This document shows positions 33,370 to 40,938 of a stretch of 48,202 nucleotides of DNA, in pieces. This DNA is from Thermomicrobiales bacterium (lineage in GTDB: Bacteria; Chloroflexota; Chloroflexia; Thermomicrobiales; UBA6265). The stretch's first letter is position 1; each line of letters begins with the position of its first letter. The translations under genes and the position numbers were made by a program. The notes below the pieces were generated by a model. The model was not told the origin of the DNA. It saw only the letters and a list, made by a program, of their open reading frames with translations, and ran no database searches. The stretch is from positions 1-48,202 of the forward strand of contig JAGQGU010000037.1 of the NCBI GenBank assembly GCA_020432165.1. The letters run 5' to 3'.

Positions 33370-35268
33370 ATGTTGGCCAAAGTATCTCGCCTTGCGCTCT
33401 CAACATTGCAGAGCCGATTCCGGTTTATGACGCGTACCGCAGAGCTGGAATCAGGTTACGAGGGTACACCATACCTGCTGAAGTGGCTGGGCATTAGCAC
33501 CATCATCGGTATCGTGGCGGGGCTAGGCGCTGTTCTTTTCAGCAATGCTATTCACTTTGCCACGCATCTTTTCCTGGGCAGAGGCGTCGGCTACATTCCT
33601 CCCTTGCCATTGGGCGAAGGATCGCCAATCGAGACGGTGATGGAACGACCCTGGCTGCTTCCGATCATCACGGCGCTCGGCGGACTTCTGAGCGGAATCA
33701 TCGTCTTCCGCTGGGCTCCCGAAGCAGAAGGGCATGGTACCGACGCAGCTATTGAGAGCATTCATTTTCGCAATGCTACCGTGAACCCCAAGGTTCCACC
33801 CGTCAAGCTCCTGGCCAGCGCCATTACGATCGGCAGCGGCGGCTCTGGTGGCAGGGAGGGCCCTGCTGCACAAATCAGTTCCGGGTTCGCATCGGTCCTG
33901 GCAACAATGTTCAAGCTATCGCCAGATGATCGTCGCATAGCCGTTTCTGCAGGTATGGGTGCAGGTATCGGCGCAATTTTCCGGGCACCCATGGGTGGTG
34001 CCCTCATGGCCAGTGAAATCCTCTACATGCACGATATGGAGGTAGCCGTGCTAATCCCGGCGCTCATCTCCAGTATCGTGGGGTATTCGGTATTTGGGAT
34101 GATCGAAGGCTGGACACCGATATTTGGCGCCCAGCCGGGCATTGGCTTCACCGATCCCGTGGCTTTACTCTGGTACCTCGGGCTCGGGTTGCTTGCTGGT
34201 ATCGGCGGTATTCTTTACTGCCGCATTTTCTATGGAACCCAGCGCATCTTCCACCGGTGGCACATTCCGCTCTACCTTAAGCCCGCCATAGGCGGATTCG
34301 CAGTTGGTCTCATAGGTATCGCCATGCATGGGACCATCTCCACAGGGTATGGATGGGTACAAATGGCGATGGGACCAGAAGTCTTAACGATTCCGCTATG
34401 GACCATCATCCTGTTGCCCCTCGCGAAAATGATAACGACATCGCTCAGTATCGGCAGCGGTGGTTCAGGCGGCATCTTCGGACCAGGCATGGTTATCGGA
34501 GGGATGTTGGGTGCCACTGTCTGGAGATTGGGCCACAATATGTTGCCTCATATGCCTTCCAGCCCGGCACCATTTGTGATTATCGGAATGATGGCGCTCT
34601 TCGGTTCCATCGCTCATGCTCCTTTTGCAATGATGCTCATGGTTGCCGAGATGACTGGAAATCTCAGTTTGCTCGCACCGGCAATGATTTGCGTCGCAGT
34701 CGCAACGGCAGTAGTAGGTGATAACACGATCTATGCCAGCCAGCTCCCGGATCGATCGCATGCTCCCGCCCATCGATTACGTATGAGTTTCCCGTTACTC
34801 CACGCGCTCACCGCTGAAGACGCCATTCAAGCCGGGTCCATCTCAGTATCCACTCGTCATCTCATCTCGATTGATGCATCCACACCACTCGATACGGCAC
34901 TAACGATGCTCACGGATGCTGATAACTCCGCTGCAACCATTACAAGAAACGGGAATCCGATTGGAGAGCTTACTCACAAATCCGCAATGATCGCCTATCA
35001 ACGCCATATGGCAGCAGGCACCCGACGGGTACAGGCAATGCCAAGTAACTCCGTGCTGGTAGAGGCGATGGTGGATCAAAAGGCAACTGTGGCGGGGAAG
35101 AAGCTGAGGGAAATCAAACTGCCGCCAGGAGCCATCGTTGTCGCCATCCTGCGCGATCAACAACCGATTACTCCAACCGCTGACGCGTTGATTCAGGTTG
35201 GGGATGTGGTAACCGCGGTTGCCCCCATCGGCCGACTCGACGAAGTACGCCGACGCCTGTCGACCTGA
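33370..35268 (+). CDS. CLC-family chloride channel/antiporter with C-terminal regulatory domains
   Basis: This 632-residue membrane protein has the CLC core in residues 35-460. The selectivity motifs are GSGGSGGREGP near residue 155-165, with the gating Glu in GREGP, and GSGGSGGIFGPGMVIGG near 360. The region 480-560 looks like a partial CBS pair (ISIDASTPLDTALTML), and residues about 560-630 look like a TrkA-C/RCK-C domain (GKKLREIKLPPGAIVVAILR). AGGAG precedes the ATG. Whether it is a channel or a Cl-/H+ exchanger is not decided by sequence. Confidence 0.9.
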   Translation: MLAKVSRLALSTLQSRFRFMTRTAELESGYEGTPYLLKWLGISTIIGIVAGLGAVLFSNAIHFATHLFLGRGVGYIPPLPLGEGSPIETVMERPWLLPIITALGGLLSGIIVFRWAPEAEGHGTDAAIESIHFRNATVNPKVPPVKLLASAITIGSGGSGGREGPAAQISSGFASVLATMFKLSPDDRRIAVSAGMGAGIGAIFRAPMGGALMASEILYMHDMEVAVLIPALISSIVGYSVFGMIEGWTPIFGAQPGIGFTDPVALLWYLGLGLLAGIGGILYCRIFYGTQRIFHRWHIPLYLKPAIGGFAVGLIGIAMHGTISTGYGWVQMAMGPEVLTIPLWTIILLPLAKMITTSLSIGSGGSGGIFGPGMVIGGMLGATVWRLGHNMLPHMPSSPAPFVIIGMMALFGSIAHAPFAMMLMVAEMTGNLSLLAPAMICVAVATAVVGDNTIYASQLPDRSHAPAHRLRMSFPLLHALTAEDAIQAGSISVSTRHLISIDASTPLDTALTMLTDADNSAATITRNGNPIGELTHKSAMIAYQRHMAAGTRRVQAMPSNSVLVEAMVDQKATVAGKKLREIKLPPGAIVVAILRDQQPITPTADALIQVGDVVTAVAPIGRLDEVRRRLST

Positions 35269-35289
35269 AACAGGGGCACCTATCCCACG

Positions 35290-35295
35290 TATACT
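35290..35295 (+). promoter_or_regulatory. -10-like element upstream of the small-gene operon
   Basis: TATACT at 35290-35295 lies 44 bases before the start at 35340 and resembles the -10 hexamers before other genes in the window. No clear -35 element. Confidence 0.35.
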
Positions 35296-35339
35296 ACGCA
35301 TGGAATACGTTAGCACCTGCTTGGGAGTCTCACAGCATC

Positions 35340-35612
35340 ATGTCATCCGCTACATCATCTGGTCCGAATCCTCTTTGCGAAGTCGGTATGCGTCACCCGC
35401 GCGATCGCCATCGTATGCGTCCGGTCGAGGGTGCCGAACAGGTTTGGTTCTGCAGCAAACACGGTATCTACGCACAGCTGGTCTCATCGGATATCGCCGA
35501 AGCTACCAGCCGCGGCGATGACTGGACACATTACGCTGGCGTTGATGGCCTGGTGGTTCGTCTCGGCGATGAGCGTCAGGGCGGACAGATCGTTTACTTC
35601 CGCGAAAAGTAG
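35340..35612 (+). CDS. Hypothetical protein with two cysteines and a His-rich stretch
   Basis: This 90-residue protein was not assigned to a family. Cys residues occur in NPLCEVGMRHPRDRHR and WFCSKHGIYAQLV, so a zinc site is conceivable. The latter part contains HYAGVDGLVVRLG. The nearest GGGAG is about 13 bases upstream, which is far. Eleven bases separate it from the next gene, indicating an operon with the two genes that follow. Confidence 0.6.
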   Translation: MSSATSSGPNPLCEVGMRHPRDRHRMRPVEGAEQVWFCSKHGIYAQLVSSDIAEATSRGDDWTHYAGVDGLVVRLGDERQGGQIVYFREK

Positions 35613-35623
35613 AGGCCTCCGCC

Positions 35624-35881
35624 ATGGACCCGAAAGATATCTGGGCAAATCTGGATCATATCCACAGCCTGTCCGCACGCGAACTCTACGACAATCCTGA
35701 GCTCGAAGAGCTGCATCGCACCTGCCGCCGGGCCGTCTACGAGATGTCCAATGCCGAGCAGCGGGAGACGCTCAGTCGCTTTGTGCGCGATGAGATGTTG
35801 AGCGAAGCCGCCATTGCCCGCGGCGATGGTTGGGAAGAAGTGCTCTCCTTTCTCGATTGGGTCGATGGAGGCATGGAGTAA
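35624..35881 (+). CDS. Hypothetical small helical protein
   Basis: This 85-residue, charged, helix-rich protein (DPKDIWANLDHIHSLSAREL ... VLSFLDWVDGGME) belongs to no family I recognise. It sits between the cysteine-containing protein and the flavin-dependent oxidoreductase; its stop is followed by the next start after two bases. Co-translation is likely. Function is unknown. Confidence 0.6.
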   Translation: MDPKDIWANLDHIHSLSARELYDNPELEELHRTCRRAVYEMSNAEQRETLSRFVRDEMLSEAAIARGDGWEEVLSFLDWVDGGME

Positions 35882-35883
35882 CC

Positions 35884-36975
35884 ATGCTTAAGCTCTGCAT
35901 CGATGGCGGACCCGGCGGCTGGACACGCGCCCAGCAGGATGGGGACACTGCGGCGATGCAGCAGGCTGTGCAGCGCACCATTGATACGGCCCGCATCGCT
36001 GACGAGGCCGGTATCGATTCCCTCTGGCTACTGGAAGATCCGGATGGGTGGGATGCTTTCGCTGTACTCGGTGCCATCGCCAGACAGACGCATCACATCC
36101 GCCTCGGCACCGGTGTGGTCAATACCTACTATCGGCAACCTGCTCAAATCGCTGCCAGCATCAGCACGCTCGATTGGCTCAGCGATGGTCGCGCTTTTCT
36201 CGGATTAGGTCGCGGCCAGACTGAATGGTATGAGTACGCGCTGGGCATGGATGTCGGCGATCCGAATCGGCGCACGCCCGAAGCGATCGAGTTGCTCCGG
36301 CAGTGGTGGCAGTGGGACATGTTTGCGTCGTCACCCTTCGGCTCCACCGAATTTCACGTCCACGGTTGGGAGCGCGAGCTACGACCGCTACAAGAGCACG
36401 TGCCCATTTACTTCGCCGCGGTTGGTCCCAAGGCGATGCAGATCGCAGCGACCCATGCTGATGGCGTTATCTTCAACGATCTCACCTCGTTCTCCTTCAT
36501 GCGCGACCAGATCGTTCGTGTCCGGCAGATAGCTGCCGCCGCAGGACGCGATCCAGAGGCGCTCACCTTCAATGCGCGTTGTCAGGTAACGATCACGGAA
36601 GATCCGGAAGCGCTCTATGAGCAGCGGAAGACCACCGTAGCCATGATTCATTCGTTACCCGGGATGGAGCGCCTGCTGCAGTCCTCGAATTACGATACTG
36701 CGGCGATCATGCGCGAGGTACGGTCGGCGATGCACGTCGATGAGATTCTGGCGCATGGTGGTGCTTTCGGCGAACTTCGCCGCGAGGGAGATCTCGAGAA
36801 AGCCAAAGCCGCTATCCCCGCCGGGCTCATGGAGGAACTGGTTGTCGCGGGTGATATTCAGACGGTACGCGGGAAGCTTGCGGAACTGGAGGAGATTGGC
36901 GTTACCCACGTCTTCATAGCCACCCCGAAGAATCCAGAGCAGCTACCGGAGATCGTGCGCCAGTTGCAATCGTGA
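35884..36975 (+). CDS. LLM-class (luciferase-like) flavin-dependent oxidoreductase
   Basis: This 363-residue enzyme has the TIM-barrel luciferase fold that binds FMN or coenzyme F420. Visible blocks are ARIADEAGIDSLWLLEDP, LGTGVVNTYYRQPAQIAAS, DGRAFLGLGRGQ, and PIYFAAVGPKAMQIAATHAD. The family oxidises or reduces diverse small molecules; the substrate here is not evident. ATG 35884 has GGAG five bases upstream. It is third in the small operon. Confidence 0.87.
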   Translation: MLKLCIDGGPGGWTRAQQDGDTAAMQQAVQRTIDTARIADEAGIDSLWLLEDPDGWDAFAVLGAIARQTHHIRLGTGVVNTYYRQPAQIAASISTLDWLSDGRAFLGLGRGQTEWYEYALGMDVGDPNRRTPEAIELLRQWWQWDMFASSPFGSTEFHVHGWERELRPLQEHVPIYFAAVGPKAMQIAATHADGVIFNDLTSFSFMRDQIVRVRQIAAAAGRDPEALTFNARCQVTITEDPEALYEQRKTTVAMIHSLPGMERLLQSSNYDTAAIMREVRSAMHVDEILAHGGAFGELRREGDLEKAKAAIPAGLMEELVVAGDIQTVRGKLAELEEIGVTHVFIATPKNPEQLPEIVRQLQS

Positions 36976-36991
36976 TCAGACATCCGTTCTC

Positions 36992-37016
36992 GGTAGCAGC
37001 GGAGCTTGTCTCCGCT
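36992..37016 (+). repeat. REP hairpin 1
   Basis: The element reads GGTAGC, then arm AGCGGAG, loop CTTGT, arm CTCCGCT. The GTAG tetranucleotide before a hairpin is the hallmark of REP elements recognised by RAYT transposases. It ends two bases before the first possible start of the RAYT gene. Confidence 0.8.
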
Positions 37017-37018
37017 TA

Positions 37019-37600
37019 ATGGCAGAGCCAGATGGGAAGAGCACGTCATCAATGAGATCTTCTTCATCTCTTATCGACAACCATGCAACCAACAAACGGC
37101 GCAAACCTCTTCGGGCCGAGTTATGGGACTACAGCCAACCCGCGATCTACCATATTACGATCTGTGTTCAGGACAGGGAATCGAGATTTGGCGTCTGTCA
37201 CGACTCCCTGATGGATCTCTCCGCAGCGGGACTGATGGTTGAAGAGGAACTTTTGGCTTTGCCGGATAGGTTCCCGGAAGTAGGTATAGACACCTATGTC
37301 ATCATGCCTAACCACATTCACTTCCTCATAGAAATGAACCTCCGCCGGAAAGAAGCGGGCGGACTAGATTTGTCGAGACCGATTCAGGCATTCAAGTCAT
37401 TGACGACCCGACGATATAGCCAGGGTGTGCGTGAACAAGGCTGGCCTCAGTATGACGGAATACTGTGGCAAAAACGGTACTATGAAACCATCATGCGCAA
37501 TGACAAGTGGCTCGCACGGCACCGAGAATATTTGCTGAATAATCCAGCTCAATGGGCCGATGATCCCGAAAGATTCCACAAGGACTCCTCAATTAGCTGA
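37019..37600 (+). CDS. REP-associated tyrosine transposase (RAYT)
   Basis: This protein has up to 193 residues and belongs to the Y1/HUH single-strand transposase family. The His-hydrophobic-His metal motif is in VIMPNHIHFLIEM, and the catalytic Tyr is probably in WQKRYYETIMRND. REP hairpins flank the gene on both sides, as expected for a REP-RAYT unit. RAYTs bind and cleave single-stranded REP hairpins, probably spreading them. The start is uncertain: 37019 lies against REP 1 with no ribosome binding site, and ATG 37052 is an alternative. Confidence 0.85.
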   Translation: MAEPDGKSTSSMRSSSSLIDNHATNKRRKPLRAELWDYSQPAIYHITICVQDRESRFGVCHDSLMDLSAAGLMVEEELLALPDRFPEVGIDTYVIMPNHIHFLIEMNLRRKEAGGLDLSRPIQAFKSLTTRRYSQGVREQGWPQYDGILWQKRYYETIMRNDKWLARHREYLLNNPAQWADDPERFHKDSSIS

Positions 37601-37620
37601 TGAACCTTGGTTCCCTTTTT

Positions 37621-37645
37621 GGGGCAGACAAGCTGCCCCGCTACC
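37621..37645 (-). repeat. REP hairpin 2 (inverted)
   Basis: On the minus strand this reads GGTAGC, GGGGCAG, CTTGT, CTGCCCC. It keeps the GTAG lead and the CTTGT loop of REP 1 but has a different stem. Compensatory change in both arms preserves pairing. Confidence 0.75.
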
Positions 37646-37654
37646 TGTCATCCC

Positions 37655-37679
37655 GGTAGCAGCGGAGCTTGTCTCCGCT
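37655..37679 (+). repeat. REP hairpin 3
   Basis: This is an exact copy of REP 1: GGTAGC, AGCGGAG, CTTGT, CTCCGCT. It faces REP 2 ten bases away in opposite orientation, giving a BIME-like inverted pair. Confidence 0.8.
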
Positions 37680-37697
37680 TTGAGTGACGATTCGAGG

Positions 37698-37719
37698 GCG
37701 GACAAGCCGCGCTACTACC
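37698..37719 (-). repeat. REP-like hairpin 4 (inverted, shorter stem)
   Basis: On the minus strand this reads GGTAGTAGC, GCGG, CTTGT, CCGC. The loop is the same but the stem is only 4 bp. It is probably a degenerate member of the cluster. Confidence 0.55.
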
Positions 37720-37844
37720 TGTCGATACCCCACAAATACCCCAAATCACGGGGTTACGTGTGGGGTTCGGTGAAGCCGGCTACCAGTTGTCTCCTTGCAG
37801 GCGTATAGTTGCTGCGGCAATGTTCACGTGCGCAAGGAGTACGT

Positions 37845-38819
37845 ATGACCACATCCCCTATCATCCAGCTGCGCGGTGTCACCAAACGCTACGGCAGCTT
37901 CACAGCCGTGAATGGCATCGATCTGGATGTTCAACCCGGCGAAATCTTCGGTATTCTCGGACCCAATGGCGCAGGTAAAACAACCACGCTAGAGATGATC
38001 GAAGGCCTGCGCGCACCCGATAGCGGCACTATCACCGTCGCTGGTTTCGATGCTGTCACCCAGGTCGATGAGGTGCGCAAGATCATCGGCGTCCAGCTCC
38101 AGAGCACCTCACTCTTTCCCTATCTCTCCGCGAACGAACTCATGGAACTCTTCGGGCATTTCTATGGCATCGCCGATCCCAAACAACGCGCCTCTGACTT
38201 GCTGGCGCGTGTGGATCTGGGCGAGAAAGCGAACGCCCGTATGGAGCAGATGAGCGGTGGTCAACAACAGCGACTCAGTATCGCGCTGGCGCTGGTGAAT
38301 TCGCCCGTCGTGAGCTTCCTGGACGAGCCCACCACCGGCCTCGACCCACACGCGCGCCGAAGTTTGTGGCAGACCGTGCTGGATGTGCGCAGCAGCGGGA
38401 CAACCGTGGTGCTCACGACCCACTATATGGACGAAGCGGAGTTCCTCTGCGATCGCATCGCGGTGATGGATGGCGGACGGATTATCGCTTGCGACACTCC
38501 GGAAGCATTGATTCGCTCACTACCGCAGGATGCGATTGTGAAGGCAACTGCCAGCGGCAACCCGGCATGGACCGAGTCCGCGTTGGCAGCATTACCAGGG
38601 GCTACGAGCGCCAGATTAACCGCAGACACCAACAACACCAGCATCGCGATTGGCTCCGCCGATGTGCAGGCCACCATCGTCGCGCTGCTGGCGCTGGCTG
38701 ATCGTGACGACGTACGCCTGACCGATCTCGCCAGCACCAGCGCGAATCTGGAGGATGTTTTCCTCGCGCTCACAGGCCGCAGCTATAGCGACTCCGCAGA
38801 AGAGGAGGTGACGGCGTGA
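37845..38819 (+). CDS. ABC transporter ATP-binding protein (DrrA-like)
   Basis: This 324-residue cytoplasmic ATPase pairs with the permease encoded next. Walker A is GPNGAGKTT near residue 42, the signature is MSGGQQQRLS near 136, Walker B is SFLDEPTTGLD near 155, and the H-loop is TTHYMDEAEF. The C-terminal extension of about 90 residues (ATASGNPAWTESALAALPGA) is typical of the DrrA/CcmA exporter group. ATG 37845 has AAGGAG six bases upstream. Its stop overlaps the permease start in GTGA. Confidence 0.92.
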   Translation: MTTSPIIQLRGVTKRYGSFTAVNGIDLDVQPGEIFGILGPNGAGKTTTLEMIEGLRAPDSGTITVAGFDAVTQVDEVRKIIGVQLQSTSLFPYLSANELMELFGHFYGIADPKQRASDLLARVDLGEKANARMEQMSGGQQQRLSIALALVNSPVVSFLDEPTTGLDPHARRSLWQTVLDVRSSGTTVVLTTHYMDEAEFLCDRIAVMDGGRIIACDTPEALIRSLPQDAIVKATASGNPAWTESALAALPGATSARLTADTNNTSIAIGSADVQATIVALLALADRDDVRLTDLASTSANLEDVFLALTGRSYSDSAEEEVTA

Positions 38820-39877
38820 ACTCCTTCTTCGCGATGCTGATCGCCAATATCAAGATGAGCCTGCGCAACAGGCAGGCAATGTTCTGGAATCTCGCCTTTC
38901 CGGCGCTCTTTATCATTCTCTTCGGGGCGATCTGGGGAAACGATAATTTCAGCACCTTCTCGGTGGGTATCATCCAGTCCGATTCACCGCTTCACAATGA
39001 GGTTGTGGGTGCGCTGCGCAGTTCCGATGCGTTCAGCGTTCACGAGGGCACGGAAACCGACGAGTTGGCTGCGCTCGCCGATGACAATCGCGATCTCGTC
39101 ATTGCGTTACCGACCACAGATGATGGTGCGATCACCATCTACACCGCCGATCGACCGGCAGATACGACCGCGCTGATCGCCATTTCCACCACCCGCACGG
39201 TACTGACCAGCGTGCTCGGTGGGGATCTCGGCACTCCAATCAATGAAGTGACGGTCGATGCCCTCAACACCACCTTCATCGATTGGTTTATGCCCGGTAT
39301 CATCGCCATGAGCCTGATGAACACGGGTATCATCGGTATTTCCACCGCATTCGTGACCTTCCGCGAGAAGGGGATTCTGCGCCGAATCAAGGTGACACCG
39401 TTCCCGCTCTGGAAGTTCCTGCTGGCTCGCGTGCTCGGCGCGATGATTGTTGGCCTCATGAGCACCTTCGTCCTGATCGGATTGGGCATGCTGCTCTTTG
39501 GTGCGCAGGTGCGCGGCAACTGGCTGCTGGTGATCGCCGTCATCATTCTGGTCAGCACCTGTATGCTCAGCATCGGTGCGGCCATCGCGGCCATTGCCCG
39601 CAATGTAGAGACCGCGGCCGCCATGGGTAATATGATCACCTTCCCGATGATGTTCCTGAGTGGTGTCTTCTTCAAAATCAGCAGCATGCCAGACTGGATG
39701 CGCCCGATCATGGCCGTGATGCCGCTGAAATACGGTGTGAATGCCCTGCGCGAACCGATGCTTTACGGGAAGGGGCTCAGCGCCATCTGGCTCGATTGCG
39801 TCATCCTGCTGGGCGTGAGCGCGGTGTGTATCATCATCGCTGTACGTTTCTTCAAATGGGACGCCACTCCGAAATAG
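38816..39877 (+). CDS. ABC-2 type transporter permease (DrrB-like)
   Basis: This 353-residue permease has one N-terminal helix (FWNLAFPALFIILFGAIWG), a large external loop to about residue 155, and five helices after (for example GIIAMSLMNTGIIGISTAF and MITFPMMFLSGVFF). This is the ABC2_membrane_3 layout. Together with the ATPase it should export a drug, lipid or other hydrophobic compound. The GTG start overlaps the preceding stop. Confidence 0.9.
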   Translation: MNSFFAMLIANIKMSLRNRQAMFWNLAFPALFIILFGAIWGNDNFSTFSVGIIQSDSPLHNEVVGALRSSDAFSVHEGTETDELAALADDNRDLVIALPTTDDGAITIYTADRPADTTALIAISTTRTVLTSVLGGDLGTPINEVTVDALNTTFIDWFMPGIIAMSLMNTGIIGISTAFVTFREKGILRRIKVTPFPLWKFLLARVLGAMIVGLMSTFVLIGLGMLLFGAQVRGNWLLVIAVIILVSTCMLSIGAAIAAIARNVETAAAMGNMITFPMMFLSGVFFKISSMPDWMRPIMAVMPLKYGVNALREPMLYGKGLSAIWLDCVILLGVSAVCIIIAVRFFKWDATPK

Positions 39878-39891
39878 TCACGGCAACAAGA

Positions 39892-39919
39892 GACCGAACC
39901 CGTGGATGCGGGTTCGGTC
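39892..39919. terminator. Hairpin between convergent genes
   Basis: The arms GACCGAACCCG and CGGGTTCGGTC form an 11-bp stem with loop TGGATG. It lies between the ABC-2 permease and the PepSY gene. U-runs are weak on both strands. Confidence 0.65.
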
Positions 39920-39931
39920 ATCACTACGAGA

Positions 39932-40759
39932 TCATCCAGCCGGTGTGCCAACCTCCGATTCGTTGGGTGTGGACTCGTCGTCGCTAATGTAGATCGTGCG
40001 AATGGTCGTCTCGCGGATCTGGCCAGTGGTCGCGTCAACAATCACTTCGCTATTCTCGGCCTGGATCACATAGACCACCGTGCCATCATGGCGACGCAGC
40101 TGTAGTGTCTGCGCGCTTTCGCCCGATGCCGTCTCCGCGGTAGCAACAGCATCGGCCGGACTGACCGTTGTGGACAGCAGGAGTGTTTCCAGCTCGGTGG
40201 GCTCACTTGTTGTCGCGGTGGCATCACTTTCCGTTACCGTGGGCGTACCCATAGCGGTTTCGGATTCATTGGCTGTGGACGCTTCCGACTGATCGCCGGA
40301 CTGATCAGACGAATTGCGATTGCTCATACGTCCAGATGGTCCGCCTCGCTGAACCGCCTGTGTATCGAGAACATCACCGCTTACCGCACTGATGGTAATC
40401 AGTTGATCGTCGATCTGAACGACATAGGTCGGTTCACCATCGACATCGCCGGTGCCGAACGCGACGAGGGAGCCATCGACCTCTGCTGTAGCGGTCGTCA
40501 CCGCATCGGCCGGTGAAATCACGGCACTGGCAAGCTGACTGGTCATACCGGAGGATCGACCATGCTGCCGCTCACTCGACGATGACCGCTCTTTGGGCAT
40601 GGACGAATCCTGCCCGGTGTCTTCACTGGTTGTTGTTGGAGTTGATGATGTGGATTCGGAATCCTGGGCAAAAACCGCACCGCTGCCAATCAGAATTGAT
40701 CCGGCAACAAGCGTGGTGAGTCCGATTCTGCGAACGCGATCCATGGGGATCATAGTCAT
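39932..40759 (-). CDS. Secreted protein with two PepSY-like domains
   Basis: This 275-residue protein begins with a signal peptide (RRIGLTTLVAGSILIGSGAVFA, with the cut near AQDSES), followed by a Ser/Thr-rich linker. Two PepSY-type units follow: one with ISPADAVTTATAEVDG and VVQIDDQLITISAVSG, the other with VSPADAVATAETASGES and VIQAENSEVIVDATTGQI. A second Ser/Thr-rich linker lies between them. PepSY domains often inhibit proteases or associate with envelope sensing. The ATG has AAGGA upstream; direct repeats lie in its promoter region. Confidence 0.8.
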   Translation of the reverse strand: MTMIPMDRVRRIGLTTLVAGSILIGSGAVFAQDSESTSSTPTTTSEDTGQDSSMPKERSSSSERQHGRSSGMTSQLASAVISPADAVTTATAEVDGSLVAFGTGDVDGEPTYVVQIDDQLITISAVSGDVLDTQAVQRGGPSGRMSNRNSSDQSGDQSEASTANESETAMGTPTVTESDATATTSEPTELETLLLSTTVSPADAVATAETASGESAQTLQLRRHDGTVVYVIQAENSEVIVDATTGQIRETTIRTIYISDDESTPNESEVGTPAG

Positions 40760-40841
40760 AGCTGGTCCTTCTTCTACGTCGTGAACATCTGCTGTAGCGG
40801 TTGGACCAGCCTGCCAACCTGAGACCAGTATCGGACCGAAG

Positions 40842-40871
40842 TCTTAAAATCTCATGAAAGATATCTGAAAG
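40842..40871. promoter_or_regulatory. 11-bp-spaced direct repeats upstream of the PepSY gene
   Basis: Three similar units, TTAAAAT (40844), TGAAAGA (40855) and TGAAAGG (40866), recur at exactly 11-bp intervals, about 85-110 bases upstream of the PepSY start. Helix-phased direct repeats are typical of OmpR/PhoB-type response regulator binding. Inference only. Confidence 0.35.
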
Positions 40872-40885
40872 GGCGATGAACACAA

Positions 40886-40913
40886 AACCGGGAACAGAAT
40901 ACTGTTCCCGGTT
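40886..40913 (-). terminator. Terminator of the ThyX-like gene
   Basis: A perfect 12-bp stem, AACCGGGAACAG / CTGTTCCCGGTT on the plus strand, with loop AATA. On the minus strand it is followed by TTGTGTT, a U-rich tail. It starts 26 bases past the stop of the minus-strand gene. Confidence 0.8.
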
Positions 40914-40938
40914 CGCCGCGTGACCAAGTGGATCGAGG

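Noticed and set aside
36976-37845. A larger mobile element or prophage around the RAYT gene
   Set aside because: No integrase, phage gene or long terminal repeat is present; only REP hairpins flank the single RAYT gene.
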